From JBBSNV01 sp964458605 (GTDB taxonomy: Bacteria > Pseudomonadota > Alphaproteobacteria > Reyranellales > JAQSWP01), in NCBI GenBank assembly GCA_964458605.1, contig CAYWLS010000017.1, positions 33,546 to 97,545 on the forward strand: DNA of 64,000 nucleotides. Reading direction: 5' to 3'. Made by a program: the position numbers and the translations under genes. The notes beneath the pieces were generated by a model. That model ran no database searches and was not told the DNA's origin. It worked only from the letters and a program-made list of their open reading frames with translations. Below, piece after piece: positions 37,101 to 45,147 of this stretch. Each line of letters begins with the position of its first letter. Positions within the stretch are counted from its first letter, which is position 1.

Positions 37101-37299
37101 GCGGCGCCGTCACCGAGGAGGTCATGACCTCCGGGCTGGCGCCGGGATAGAAGGTCTGGACCTGGATCGTGGGGTAATCGACCTCGGGCAGCGCCGAGAG
37201 CGGCAGGAACTGGTAGGCGACGATGCCCACCAGCATGATCGCCAGCATCAGCAGCGAGGTGCCGACCGGACGCAGGATGAACAGGCGCGACGGATTCAT
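34141..37299 (-). CDS. mdtB: RND efflux transporter, MdtB-like
   Basis: This 1052-residue HAE1 RND pump has the proton-relay Asp pair in GFVVDDAIVMIEN (near residue 400) and the usual N-terminal LFILRPVGTSLLMLAIM helix. It starts 25 bases after the adaptor stop and ends 13 bases before the second pump gene. The similar but distinct neighbour suggests a mixed MdtB/MdtC trimer rather than two independent pumps. Confidence 0.85.
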   Translation of the reverse strand: MNPSRLFILRPVGTSLLMLAIMLVGIVAYQFLPLSALPEVDYPTIQVQTFYPGASPEVMTSSVTAPLERQFGQMPGLNQMSSVSSAGASTITLQFDLSLSLDIAEQEVQAAINAGGNLLPGDLPAPPIYAKVNPADAPILTLAITSKTVPLTQIHDLVDTRLAQKLSQVSGVGLVTLGGGHRLAVRIKANPNALAAYGLNLDDLRSTVNNANVNTPKGKFDGPSRAYTLNANDQLTSVDDYRNIVLAYRNGAPVRLSDVATVEEGAENDAQGAWYNTTPAVILNIQRQPGANVISVVNDIKALLPSLQESLPPTIDVALLTDRTVTIRASVRDAEFELGLAVLLVVLVIYVFLRSPSATLIPSLSVPLSLIGTLAIMYLAGFSLNNLSIMALTIATGFVVDDAIVMIENIARYIEQGDPPLQAALKGSQQIGFTIVSLTVSLIAVLIPLLFMGDVVGRLFSEFAVTLSVTILISAVVSLTLVPMLCAKLLRHKPVEKQNAFVRRTSQWFDWIIAQYDRGLGFVFNHQRLTLLVAAITLVATAWLYVVIPKGFFPTQDTGLIQAVTEAPQSISYAAMAERQQALAAAILKDPDVQSLASYVGVDGTNETLNTGRFLINLKPLEERSSSASSIIRRLQGQVANITGISLFMQPVQDLTIDSSVSRTQYRFILQDANPDEFKEWVPKLMAKLTALPELADISSDLEQQGLSVYVQIDRDNAARFGISPATVDNALYDAFGQRIVSTIFTQSNQYRVILQADPRLQNSLEALRSIYLPAGGGGQVPLSAIASFNVQLAPLKINHLAQFPATTVSFNLAQGVSLGDGVAAIRQAQAELRMPASIMTSFQGAALAFEKSLSNELLLILAAIVTVYIVLGVLYESFIHPITILSTLPSAGIGALLALMLFGANLSIIAIIGIVLLIGIVKKNAIMMIDFALDAERLEGKSPREAIHQACLLRFRPILMTTMAALLGALPLMLGSGTGSELRHPLGIAIVGGLILSQLLTLFTTPVIYLAFDDLARRSRALRDRWFGPPHPPGGPIEDELPPPVGRGPAE

Positions 37300-37324
37300 C
37301 TACGCGCTCCGGCCGGCCAGGCGC

Positions 37325-38788
37325 TCACGGGCTGGGCGCTGGCGCGGCATTGCGCGGCCGCCGCTGGCTCGGCGCGCCGCCATTGGGCGTGCCATTGGGC
37401 GTGCCATTGCCGGCCTTGTCGTCGGCTCCCGGATTGGCGGGTGGCAGGGTGCTCGGCGTGTTGGGCAAGGTGCCGGCGGGCGAGGTGGCCGGCGGGCGCA
37501 CGGGCGCCACCGCGCCGCCGGTGCCGGCGGCATTGCGGCTGGGCGGGTTGGGCTGACGGATCTTGGCGCCGTCCTTGAGGCGATCCACGCCGTCGATAAC
37601 GATCTTCTCGCCCGCCCTCAGGCCCGACGCCACCGATACGCGCTCGCCCTGGCTCGGCCCCAGCGTCACCGTGCGCACGCTCACCGTGTCGTCGGCATTG
37701 ACCACGTAGACGAAAGTGCCTGGCGCGCCGCGCTGTACGGCGGCGGCAGGGACGATCGGCGTGTCGTGGATCACGTCGACCTGCAGGCGGATATTGACGA
37801 ACTGGTTGGGGAACAGCCTCTCGTTGTCGTTGGCGAAGGCGGCGCGCAGCTTGATGGTGCCGGTGGTGGTATCGATGATGTTGTCCAAGGTCGACAGCGT
37901 GCCGGTGGCCAGCGCATCGGCAAGGTTGCGGTCGTAGGCGGTCACCGGCAGCGACGCGCCGGCCTTCAGCCGGGTGCGGACCTGCTGCAGGTTGTCTTCG
38001 GGCAGGCTGAACAGCACGGTGATCGGCTTGAGCTGGGTGATGACGACGATGCCGTTGGTATCGTTGGTCTGCACATAGTTGCCCTTGTCGACCTGGCGCA
38101 GGCCGACCCGGCCGCCGACCGGCGCCAGGATGCGCGTGTAGTCGAGGTTGAGCTGGGCATTGTCCACCGCTGCCTGATCGGTCTGGATGGTACCCTCGTA
38201 CTGGCGCACCAGCGCCGCCTGGGTATCGAGCTGCTGGCGGCCGATCGCGCCCTGCGACACCAGCCCCTGGTAGCGCGCCAGGTCGGCCTTGGCGTTCTCC
38301 AGGAGCGCCTGATCGCGCGCCAATTGTCCCTGCGCCTGCTCCAGCGCCACCTGATAGGGCCGGGGATCGATCTGCGCCAGCAGGTCGCCGGCCTTCACGT
38401 CCTGGCCTTCCGTGAAATAGATGTCGGTCAGCTGGCCGGCGATGCGCGAGCGCACGGTGACGGTGGCCAGCGAGGTGACGGTGCCGAGCGCGCTGAGATT
38501 GATCGGCATCTCGCCGTTCTCGACCGTGGCGGCAACCACCGGGATGGCGCCGGCGGCGTTGAAGCGACCACCGCTGCGCTGGGGCGCGGGCTTGCTGAGG
38601 AAATGCGTGGCGGCGAACACCACCAGAACGCACAGCGCCAGGGCGATGACGAGTTTCAGCCAGATGGAGAAGCGGCGGGGTGTCGCCACGGGCGGCGGGG
38701 CGGCCGATCGGTCGAATTCGGCTTTGGTCAGCTTCTGGTCGTCCGGCGCCATTTTCTTCCGCTTTCGCCGCGTTCGGATCCGGCGCAT
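37325..38788 (-). CDS. mdtA: RND membrane-fusion adaptor, MdtA-like
   Basis: This 487-residue adaptor links the RND pump to an outer-membrane channel. A membrane anchor near residues 40-60 (LKLVIALALCVLVVFAATHF) follows a charged cytoplasmic stretch. The lipoyl/barrel-sandwich segment (IYFTEGQDVKAGDLLAQIDP), hairpin and beta-barrel (ITVLFSLPEDNLQQV) come next. A long Pro/Asn/Gly-rich tail ends the protein, which is unusual for MdtA (415 residues in E. coli). No outer-membrane factor gene is adjacent. First gene of the operon, divergent from the ligD genes. Confidence 0.85.
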   Translation of the reverse strand: MRRIRTRRKRKKMAPDDQKLTKAEFDRSAAPPPVATPRRFSIWLKLVIALALCVLVVFAATHFLSKPAPQRSGGRFNAAGAIPVVAATVENGEMPINLSALGTVTSLATVTVRSRIAGQLTDIYFTEGQDVKAGDLLAQIDPRPYQVALEQAQGQLARDQALLENAKADLARYQGLVSQGAIGRQQLDTQAALVRQYEGTIQTDQAAVDNAQLNLDYTRILAPVGGRVGLRQVDKGNYVQTNDTNGIVVITQLKPITVLFSLPEDNLQQVRTRLKAGASLPVTAYDRNLADALATGTLSTLDNIIDTTTGTIKLRAAFANDNERLFPNQFVNIRLQVDVIHDTPIVPAAAVQRGAPGTFVYVVNADDTVSVRTVTLGPSQGERVSVASGLRAGEKIVIDGVDRLKDGAKIRQPNPPSRNAAGTGGAVAPVRPPATSPAGTLPNTPSTLPPANPGADDKAGNGTPNGTPNGGAPSQRRPRNAAPAPSP

Positions 38789-39004
38789 GGGCTAGCCGCC
38801 GGCATCGGCGCCGGCCCAATCAACTATACGTCCGTTACCCCAAGCCTATCCCTCTCAATTCGCTGTAAGATTGGTCGAATGGCGCGATGCCGCGCCGGCT
38901 GGAAATCCAGCGCTGGCGCGCTCGCCGGCAAAGCGCCCGGAACGCGGTAAGCACTTGATTCGTTGGAGAATCCGGTATTTCGGCCAAGCCGATGCGAGGC
39001 GGAT

Positions 39005-39793
39005 ATGGCGCGTGGCAGTCTCAGGCAATACTGGAAAAAGCGGGATTTCGGCGTCACCGCCGAACCGCACGGGGCGGTGGCCAAACCGTCGCGCCAGACC
39101 GGCGAGATCCCCTATGCCCGCTTCACCGTGCAGAAGCACGATGCCAGTCGCCTGCATTTCGACCTGCGCCTGGAGATCGGCGGCGTCTACAAATCCTGGG
39201 CCGTCCCGAAAGGTCCCAGCCTCGATCCCGCCGACAAGCGCCTGGCGGTGCAGGTCGAGGATCACCCGCTCGACTACGGCACCTTCGAAGGCACCATTCC
39301 GCAAGGCCAGTATGGCGGCGGCACGGTGCAGCTCTGGGACCAGGGCTATTTCGCCGCCGTCGGCAATGCCGCGGAAGGCTTGCGCAAGGGCAACCTGAAA
39401 TTCGTCACCCTGGGCAAGCGCATGAAGGGCGGCTGGGCCTTGGTGCGGCTGCACGGCCGGCGGCCGGGCGAGAAGGACAGCCACAAGAACTGGCTGCTGA
39501 TCAAGGAGCGCGACGAGGAAGCGCGCAGCGGCAAGGAAGCCGACATCGCTTCGATCGACCGATCGGTCAAGACCGGCCGCAAGATGAAGCAGATTGCTGC
39601 GGATGCCGGTTCGCCGGTGTGGAACAGCAATCGCAGCGACGACGGCGATCCGCCCGCCAAGCCGCGTGCCGCGCGCAAAAGCGTTGCGCGCCCCGACACC
39701 CGCAAGGCAGCGAAGCGGAAAGCGGCAACCAGGACGGCTGCCGGCAAGAAGGTTGCCGGCAAGAAGGTTGCCCGGCGCAAATCGCCCGCATGA
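39005..39793 (+). CDS. DNA ligase D 3'-phosphoesterase domain as separate protein
   Basis: This 262-residue protein is the phosphoesterase (PE) module of LigD, which removes 3'-phosphates or ribonucleotides at breaks before end joining. Catalytic residues H45, H51, D53, H87 and Y91 keep the spacing of the Pseudomonas PE site (H42, H48, D50, H84, Y88). A Lys/Arg/Ala-rich tail from about residue 220 includes a duplicated AGKKV. The ATG at 39005 is used, and an in-frame TTG at 38963 gives 14 further residues. The stop overlaps the ligase-polymerase start as ATGA (39790-39793). Confidence 0.83.
   Translation: MARGSLRQYWKKRDFGVTAEPHGAVAKPSRQTGEIPYARFTVQKHDASRLHFDLRLEIGGVYKSWAVPKGPSLDPADKRLAVQVEDHPLDYGTFEGTIPQGQYGGGTVQLWDQGYFAAVGNAAEGLRKGNLKFVTLGKRMKGGWALVRLHGRRPGEKDSHKNWLLIKERDEEARSGKEADIASIDRSVKTGRKMKQIAADAGSPVWNSNRSDDGDPPAKPRAARKSVARPDTRKAAKRKAATRTAAGKKVAGKKVARRKSPA
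39741..39770 (+). repeat. Two 15-bp exact tandem repeats
   Basis: CCGGCAAGAAGGTTG occurs at 39741-39755 and again at 39756-39770. It lies in the basic tail of the phosphoesterase gene and encodes the repeated AGKKV. Its length is a multiple of three, so expansion would keep frame. Confidence 0.6.
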
Positions 39794-41652
39794 AATTCAT
39801 ACCCCCCGAACTGGCGACCCTGGTCGACCGGCCGCCGGGCGAATCGGGCTGGACGCACGAGATCAAGTTCGACGGCTACCGCATCCAGGCCATCGTCGAG
39901 GGCCGCCAGGCGACCTTGTGGTCGCGCCGGGGGCTGGACTGGAGCGCGCGTTTTCCCGAGATCGCTGCCGAAGCGTGCAAGCTTTCCGATTGCCAGATCG
40001 ACGGCGAGGTGGTGGCCATAACCCAGGCCGGCCTGTCCGATTTCTCGGCGCTGCAGGAAGCGCTCAGCACCGGCCGGACCGGCGGGCTGGTCTATTTCGT
40101 CTTCGATCTGCTGGCCGAGCCCGGTACCGAATGGCGGCGCTGGCCGTTGGCCGAGCGCAAGGTGCGGCTGGCCGCCTTGCTGGGCGAGCGCAAGGAGAGC
40201 CGCATCCGGCTGGTCGATCATTTCGAGACGGCCGGCACGGCAGTGCTGGAATCGGCCTGCCGCCTGTCGCTGGAGGGCGTCGTGTCCAAGAAGCTGGATG
40301 CGCCCTATCTGTCGGGGCGCAGCAGCGCCTGGCTGAAATCCAAATGCCGCGGCCGCGAGGAATTCGTCGTCGGCGGCTACGCCATCGGCAAGAACGGCCA
40401 GTTGGGCGCGTTGCTGGCCGGGCTGCCCGGCCGGCGGGGTTTGCGCTATGTCGGCAAGGTCGGCACCGGCTACAGCCAGGCGACCGGCGCCGATCTGCTG
40501 CGCCGGCTCAAGGCGCTGGCGGCGACTGCCACTCCCTTCGTCGGCGCCCAGCCCGACAGGTTGCGCGAGGTGCGCTGGGCCAGGCCGCAACTCGTGGCCG
40601 AAGTCGAATATACCGGCTACACCGCCGACGGCCTGCTGCGGCATGCCGTTTTCAAGGGATTGCGCGAAGACAAGGGAGCCAACGAAGTGGGCAAGGACCG
40701 ACCCGAAGCCGCCAAACCGGCGCGCGCGCGCATTGCGCCGCGCGCCAAAACCGCCGCTGCCCGGACCGCGAGCAGTACCGCCAGCCGCCGTGCCGCTACG
40801 GCCGATGTCGTCACCCTGACGCATCCGGACAAGCTGCTATGGCCGGACGACGGCATCACCAAGCGCGACCTGGCCGACTATTTCGCCAGGATCGGCGACA
40901 AGCTGTTCTCCTTCATCGTCGACCGGCCGCTGTCCCTGGTGCGCACGCCCGACGGCATCAAGGGCCAGCGCTTCTTCCAGCGCCACGCCATGGCCGGCAT
41001 GTCGGCGCTGATCGACACCGTCAAGGTGCGCGAATCGGCCGAGCCCTATCTGGTGGTGCGCCGGCAGGAGGCGCTGGCGGCGCTGGCGCAGATCGCCGCG
41101 GTCGAGCTGCATCCCTGGGGCGCCACCATCGGCGACATCGAGCGGCCCGATTTGCTGGTGTTCGATCTCGATCCGGCGCCCGGCGTCACCTTCACCGCCA
41201 TGGTCAAGACGGCGCTGGAGATCCGCGAGCGGCTGGCGGAATTCGACCTGGCCGCCTATCCCAAGCTGAGCGGCGGCAAGGGCTTCCATGTCGTGGTGCC
41301 GGTCAAGCCCAAGGCGACCTGGAAACAGGCCAAGGCCTTCGCCCGCGCCCTGGTCGAGGAGATGGAGAAGGATTCGCCCGAGCGCTACACCACCACGCTG
41401 CGCAAGGACGCGCGCAAAGGCCGCATCTTTCTCGACTATCTGCGCAACGACAAGACCTCGACCGCGATCGCGCCGTGGTCGCCGCGCGCCCGCGACGGCG
41501 CGCCGATCGCCCTGCCGATCGACTGGAAGCGGCTGGAAGGCAAGCGAACCCTGCCGGTCTACACCATCAAGACCGTGGCCAAGGCGCTCAAGGACCACGA
41601 CCCGTGGAAGCGCTTCGACGCCGACCGGCAGCCGATCCCGACCCTGGATTGA
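39790..41652 (+). CDS. ligD: DNA ligase D, ligase and polymerase domains
   Basis: This 620-residue protein joins a ligase module (about 1-290) to a polymerase/primase module (about 342-620) for non-homologous end joining. The adenylation Lys is K26 in EIKFDGYR, and GVVSKKLDAPY and WLKSK are later nucleotidyltransferase motifs. The polymerase module shows FDLDPAPG metal-binding aspartates and LSGGKGFHVVV. A Lys/Arg/Ala-rich linker separates the modules. In P. aeruginosa the PE domain is fused to the N-terminus, whereas here it is a separate coupled gene. Ku, encoded convergently 25 bases on, should recruit it to DNA ends. Confidence 0.9.
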   Translation: MKFIPPELATLVDRPPGESGWTHEIKFDGYRIQAIVEGRQATLWSRRGLDWSARFPEIAAEACKLSDCQIDGEVVAITQAGLSDFSALQEALSTGRTGGLVYFVFDLLAEPGTEWRRWPLAERKVRLAALLGERKESRIRLVDHFETAGTAVLESACRLSLEGVVSKKLDAPYLSGRSSAWLKSKCRGREEFVVGGYAIGKNGQLGALLAGLPGRRGLRYVGKVGTGYSQATGADLLRRLKALAATATPFVGAQPDRLREVRWARPQLVAEVEYTGYTADGLLRHAVFKGLREDKGANEVGKDRPEAAKPARARIAPRAKTAAARTASSTASRRAATADVVTLTHPDKLLWPDDGITKRDLADYFARIGDKLFSFIVDRPLSLVRTPDGIKGQRFFQRHAMAGMSALIDTVKVRESAEPYLVVRRQEALAALAQIAAVELHPWGATIGDIERPDLLVFDLDPAPGVTFTAMVKTALEIRERLAEFDLAAYPKLSGGKGFHVVVPVKPKATWKQAKAFARALVEEMEKDSPERYTTTLRKDARKGRIFLDYLRNDKTSTAIAPWSPRARDGAPIALPIDWKRLEGKRTLPVYTIKTVAKALKDHDPWKRFDADRQPIPTLD

Positions 41653-41677
41653 CGCGGGCGCTGCAATTCGCTTCGCG

Positions 41678-42535
41678 TCAGCGACGGCCGCCGCTGGCCC
41701 GCTTCTTCTTGGCCGCCTTCTTGTGGTGGGTCATGACACGCTGCGCCTTGTCGGCGCTGCCGCCCTTCTTGGCGACGCTGCGGCGCAGCGCCTCCATCAG
41801 GTCGATGACGTTCTCCTCCTCGGCCGGCGGCGCGGCGGTGACCGGCTTCTGGCCCTTCTGCTTGCGCGCGATCAGCTCGCGCAGCGCCTCCTCGTAGCGG
41901 TCCTTGAAGTCGGACGGGTCGAAGTCGCCGCTCTGCTGGGCGACGATGGTCTCGGCGATATCGAGCATCTTCTTGTCGACCTTCTTCGAGCCGATGTCGT
42001 CGAAGAATTCCTTTTCGTCCTTGACCTCGTCGTGGCTGCGCAGGGTGGTCAGCAGGATGCCCTTGCCGCGCGGCTCCAGCGCCACGATGCGCTCGCGCGT
42101 GTGCAGCACCAGCCGGCCCAGCGCCACCTTGTTCTGCTTTTCCATGGCGTCGCGGATCACGATATAGGCCTCCAGCCCGGTCTTGCCGCTGGGCACCAGG
42201 AAATAAGGCTCGTTCCAGTAGATCCGGTCGATTTCCTCGGCATCGACGAATTCCTCGATGTCGATCTCGCGGGTCGAGGGCAGGCGCACCTCGGCGATCT
42301 CCTCCGGCGTCACCACGACATAGTGGTTCTTGCTGACCTCGAAGCCGCGCACCAGGTCCGCGCGCGGCACCTCGCCCAGGTCGGGATCCATCGTCACCAT
42401 GCGGATGCGGTTGTGGGTCTTCTTGTGCAGCAGGTGGAAGTGGATGTCGCCGGTGCGACTCAAGGCGCTGTAGAGCGCCACGGGACAACTCACCAGCGAT
42501 AGTTTCAGGTGGCCTTCCCAGATCGGTCTTGGCAT
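41678..42535 (-). CDS. ku: Ku, DNA end-binding protein
   Basis: This 285-residue homodimeric Ku encircles DNA ends and recruits LigD for end joining. It begins MPRPIWEGHLKLSLVSCPVAL, the usual bacterial Ku start, and shows HNRIRMVTMDPDLG and the VDAEEIDRIYWNEPYFL beta-barrel segment. A Lys-rich tail (KKAAKKKRASGGRR) matches the DNA-binding extension of many alphaproteobacterial Ku proteins. The ATG at 42535 is chosen over TTG at 42562. It is convergent with the ligase gene, and its promoter region 42536-42710 is shared with the divergent methyltransferase gene. Confidence 0.9.
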   Translation of the reverse strand: MPRPIWEGHLKLSLVSCPVALYSALSRTGDIHFHLLHKKTHNRIRMVTMDPDLGEVPRADLVRGFEVSKNHYVVVTPEEIAEVRLPSTREIDIEEFVDAEEIDRIYWNEPYFLVPSGKTGLEAYIVIRDAMEKQNKVALGRLVLHTRERIVALEPRGKGILLTTLRSHDEVKDEKEFFDDIGSKKVDKKMLDIAETIVAQQSGDFDPSDFKDRYEEALRELIARKQKGQKPVTAAPPAEEENVIDLMEALRRSVAKKGGSADKAQRVMTHHKKAAKKKRASGGRR

Positions 42536-42573
42536 GGAATCCCCGCAAAAATGCTCGCGCAACGCTTACGGCT

Positions 42574-42596
42574 CGCCGGAACGCCCAGTTCCGGCG
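42574..42596. promoter_or_regulatory. Perfect 9-bp stem-loop in Ku/methyltransferase divergent region
   Basis: CGCCGGAAC (42574-42582), loop GCCCA, GTTCCGGCG (42588-42596). It lies 39 bases before the Ku start on the minus strand. It could be a leader hairpin of the Ku message or an operator. Confidence 0.4.
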
Positions 42597-42710
42597 CCGT
42601 TCGACCCATTCAGCCGGCCCCGGCATTGCCGCTGCGCGGAAACGCGCCAAGCTTTGCCTTGCCGCGCGCCGCAGCGGGCGGAATGATCGCGGCCTGACCA
42701 GGAGTTTGCA

Positions 42711-43712
42711 ATGGCCGGGCCGACCCCAGACACAATCCGCCTGCAGAATATGGCGCTGGCCTATCAGCAGAGCGCGGCCCTGTTCGCCGCCATCGAACTG
42801 GACGTTTTCACCGCCATTTCGCAGGGCGCGGTCACCATCGATGCCATCGCCACCCGGCTCGACCTGGCGCGCCACCAGGTCGAGCGGCTGGTGACGGTGC
42901 TGACCGCCATGGAATTGCTGCGCAAAAGCGGCGAGGCTTACGCCAATGCCGAGGATGTCGAACGCTTCCTGGTACAGGGCAGTCCGCGCTATGCCGGCGC
43001 CTGGATGCTGTTCACCAAGCCGCAATGGAACGATTGGGGCCGGCTGGCCGACCGGCTGCGCGTCAAGCAAGCCCGGCGGCTGGGCGGCTACGAGAATTTC
43101 ACGGTCGAGGATGCGCGCGCCTATCACGCCGCCACCAATTCGATCGGCATGGGCGCGGCCCGCCGCTTCCTGAAGCAGGTCAACCTTTCGGGCCGCAAGA
43201 GGTTGCTCGATCTGGGCGGCGGCTCGGGCGCCTACAGCATCGAGGCGGCCAAGGCCCATCCCGGCCTGCAGGCCATCGTGTTCGACCTGCCGCCGGTGGC
43301 GGTGGTGGCGCGCGAGTATATCGCGCGGCATGGCGTGGCCGACCGGGTCAGCGCGGTGGCCGGCGACTTCACGACCGACGACTTTCCTGGCGGCGTCGAT
43401 GTGGTGGTGATGGCCAGCAACCTGCCGCAATATAATGCGGAGCTGATCCAGCTCGTGATACGCAAAGCCTTCGCCGCGCTGGTGCCGGGCGGGCAGATGC
43501 ATCTGGTCGGCGAGGCGCTGAACGACGATCGCAGCGGCCCGCTCAATCCCGCGCTATGGGGCCTGGCCGAGGCGCTGTCGGGCAGCACCGGTGTGGCGCA
43601 TTCGGAAGCCGAGTGCCGGGCGATGTTCGTCGCCGCCGGCTTCGTCGATATCGCGGTGCACGACTTCGTGCCCGGCATCCTGTCGCGCATCGCGGGCCGC
43701 AAACCGGCCTGA
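42711..43712 (+). CDS. SAM-dependent O-methyltransferase-like protein
   Basis: This 333-residue methyltransferase resembles the family of acetylserotonin and small-molecule O-methyltransferases. It has an N-terminal winged-helix dimerisation region (about 20-75) and a C-terminal AdoMet domain with LLDLGGGSGAYSIEAA near residue 165 and VVVMASNLPQYN as motif II/III. GACCAGGAGTTTGCA precedes the ATG. The methyl acceptor is unknown. The SDR gene follows 55 bases downstream, so the two may work on the same compound. Confidence 0.78.
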   Translation: MAGPTPDTIRLQNMALAYQQSAALFAAIELDVFTAISQGAVTIDAIATRLDLARHQVERLVTVLTAMELLRKSGEAYANAEDVERFLVQGSPRYAGAWMLFTKPQWNDWGRLADRLRVKQARRLGGYENFTVEDARAYHAATNSIGMGAARRFLKQVNLSGRKRLLDLGGGSGAYSIEAAKAHPGLQAIVFDLPPVAVVAREYIARHGVADRVSAVAGDFTTDDFPGGVDVVVMASNLPQYNAELIQLVIRKAFAALVPGGQMHLVGEALNDDRSGPLNPALWGLAEALSGSTGVAHSEAECRAMFVAAGFVDIAVHDFVPGILSRIAGRKPA

Positions 43713-43767
43713 GCGCGACGGATCGGGGCTGCAAGCCCGACAGACTTGACGTTGAAAAGGAAAGATC

Positions 43768-44646
43768 ATGGTCGATTATCGTTCCGTCTTCCGTGCCGGC
43801 CAGTTCGCCGGCCAGACCGTGCTGGTGACCGGCGCCGGCAGCGGCATCGGCCGCTGTACCGCGCACGAGCTGCGCTCGCTGGGCGCGCGGGTGGCGCTGG
43901 TCGGCCGCACGCCGGAGAAGCTGGAGGCGGTGCGTGCGGAAATGGGCGGCGGCGACGAGGTGTTCGTCCATGCCTGCGACCTGCGCCAGGACGGCGCGGT
44001 CAAGGAGATGGTCGGCGAGGTGCTGAACTGGTCCGGTCGCATCGACGGGCTGGTCAACAATGCCGGCGGCCAGTTCCCCTCGCGCCTGCGCGACCTGTCG
44101 ACCAATGGCTGGAACGCGGTGATCGCCAACAACATGACGGCCACCTTCCTGGTATCGCGCGAAGTCTACCTGCAATGGATGGAAAACAACGGCGGCGCCA
44201 TCGTCAGCGTCGGCGCCGACTGGCCGCTGGGCATGCCCGGCATGGGGCATAACGGCGCTGCCCGCGCCGGCCAGCACAATTTCACGCTGACCGCCTCGGT
44301 GGAATGGGCCGCCTCGGGCGTGCGGCTGAACCAGGTGATCCCCGGCTTCATCGCCTCGTCCGGCTTCGACCGCTATCCGGAAGGTGCGCATGACGTGCTG
44401 CGCAAGGCGGCCGGCCGCGTGCCGCTCAAGCGCCACGGCACCGAGTCGGAGATTTCCGCCGCCATCGTCTTCCTGCTGTCCGAAGCGGCGGCCTATATCA
44501 CCGGCGCCTTCATCCGCGTCGACGGCGGCATGCACAACTACAACAAGGCCTCGTTCTACGAGGTGCCGGAACACAAGAACTCCAAGCCCTATATCGGCTT
44601 CCCGCTTTATCGCACGCCCAAGGTTCTCGAGGAGCCTCAGGACTGA
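43768..44646 (+). CDS. PECR-like SDR lacking the canonical catalytic residues
   Basis: This 292-residue short-chain dehydrogenase has cofactor motif TGAGSGIG at 21-28 and NNAGG at 97-101. It resembles peroxisomal trans-2-enoyl-CoA reductase and 2,4-dienoyl-CoA reductase by the GAARAG (163-168) and NQVIPGF segments. In PECR the GVYNLTK segment supplies Tyr and Lys, while here the aligned residues are H170 and L174 (QHNFTL), so the usual acid/base pair is missing. Activity is therefore uncertain. The stop TGA overlaps the MmcB start by one base (TGATG), giving a coupled pair. Confidence 0.75.
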   Translation: MVDYRSVFRAGQFAGQTVLVTGAGSGIGRCTAHELRSLGARVALVGRTPEKLEAVRAEMGGGDEVFVHACDLRQDGAVKEMVGEVLNWSGRIDGLVNNAGGQFPSRLRDLSTNGWNAVIANNMTATFLVSREVYLQWMENNGGAIVSVGADWPLGMPGMGHNGAARAGQHNFTLTASVEWAASGVRLNQVIPGFIASSGFDRYPEGAHDVLRKAAGRVPLKRHGTESEISAAIVFLLSEAAAYITGAFIRVDGGMHNYNKASFYEVPEHKNSKPYIGFPLYRTPKVLEEPQD

Positions 44647-45086
44647 TGGGTCTGCCGCTGGAAACCACCGTCATCACCCGTGGCGTGGTGCGGCTGCTCT
44701 ATCACCGCGGCCTGGACGCGGCGGTCGAGATCGACCTGCCCAACGGCCGGCGCGCCGACGTCATGGGCATCGACCGGTCGGGCGGCATCGTCATCGTCGA
44801 GACCAAGGTGACGGTGATCGACCTGCTGCGCGACATGAAGTGGCCGGAATATCGCGACTATTGCGACGCCTTCTTCATCGCCGTGCCGCCGGAATTTCCC
44901 CTGCAGCACGTGCCGGAAGGAGTCGGGGTGATCGTGGCCGACCGCTTCGGCGGCGAGGTGCTGGCCGAGGCGCCGCTGCACAGGATCGGCGCCGCCGCGC
45001 GCAAGACGGTGCTGGTCGATTTCGCCCGCATTGCGGCGCGCCGGCTGTGCCGCGCGCTCGATACGGCCTTCGACGAGCTTCCCTGA
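44646..45086 (+). CDS. mmcB: MmcB-family DNA repair protein (DUF1052)
   Basis: This 146-residue protein belongs to MmcB, an SOS-linked alphaproteobacterial family with a nuclease-like fold. MmcB features are EIDLPNGRRADVMGI (near residue 28), the core VETKVTVIDLLRDMKWPEY (residues about 51-69) with its E-x-K, and YCDAFFIAVPPEFP. The Glu/Lys arrangement recalls PD-(D/E)xK nucleases. The ATG overlaps the SDR stop by one base. A strong hairpin follows the stop. No LexA box is recognised upstream, so regulation here may follow the SDR promoter. Confidence 0.8.
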   Translation: MGLPLETTVITRGVVRLLYHRGLDAAVEIDLPNGRRADVMGIDRSGGIVIVETKVTVIDLLRDMKWPEYRDYCDAFFIAVPPEFPLQHVPEGVGVIVADRFGGEVLAEAPLHRIGAAARKTVLVDFARIAARRLCRALDTAFDELP

Positions 45087-45087
45087 C

Positions 45088-45135
45088 GCGTGCGATCGTT
45101 TCAGGCCGTCTGCGGCCTGAAACGTGAATCGCTCG
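45088..45135. terminator. Bidirectional hairpin terminator, palindromic repeat family
   Basis: CGTTTCAGGCC (45097-45107), loop GTCTGC, GGCCTGAAACG (45114-45124) is a perfect 11-bp stem. A second outer pairing GCGAT/ATCGC is separated by a TGA bulge. On the minus strand the right part reads GAGCGATTCACGTTTC, close to the GAGCGGATTCAC of the 28425 element. It lies between the convergent mmcB and coxL-like genes. Confidence 0.7.
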
Positions 45136-45147
45136 CGTAAACTAGAA

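Noticed and set aside
34072..37578. A very long plus-strand open frame (about 1168 codons) opposite the mdtB-like and adaptor genes, and similar long ones opposite the other RND genes (31866-34289, 50845-54033)
   Set aside because: They are antisense to clear RND genes, rich in Arg, Gln, His and Gly as expected for GC-rich shadow frames, and show no domain.
38992..39789. An upstream extension of the ligase-polymerase frame through the phosphoesterase gene
   Set aside because: The phosphoesterase frame has the catalytic residues and the extension is its shadow. The ATG at 39790 overlaps the stop and begins at the known ligase start region.
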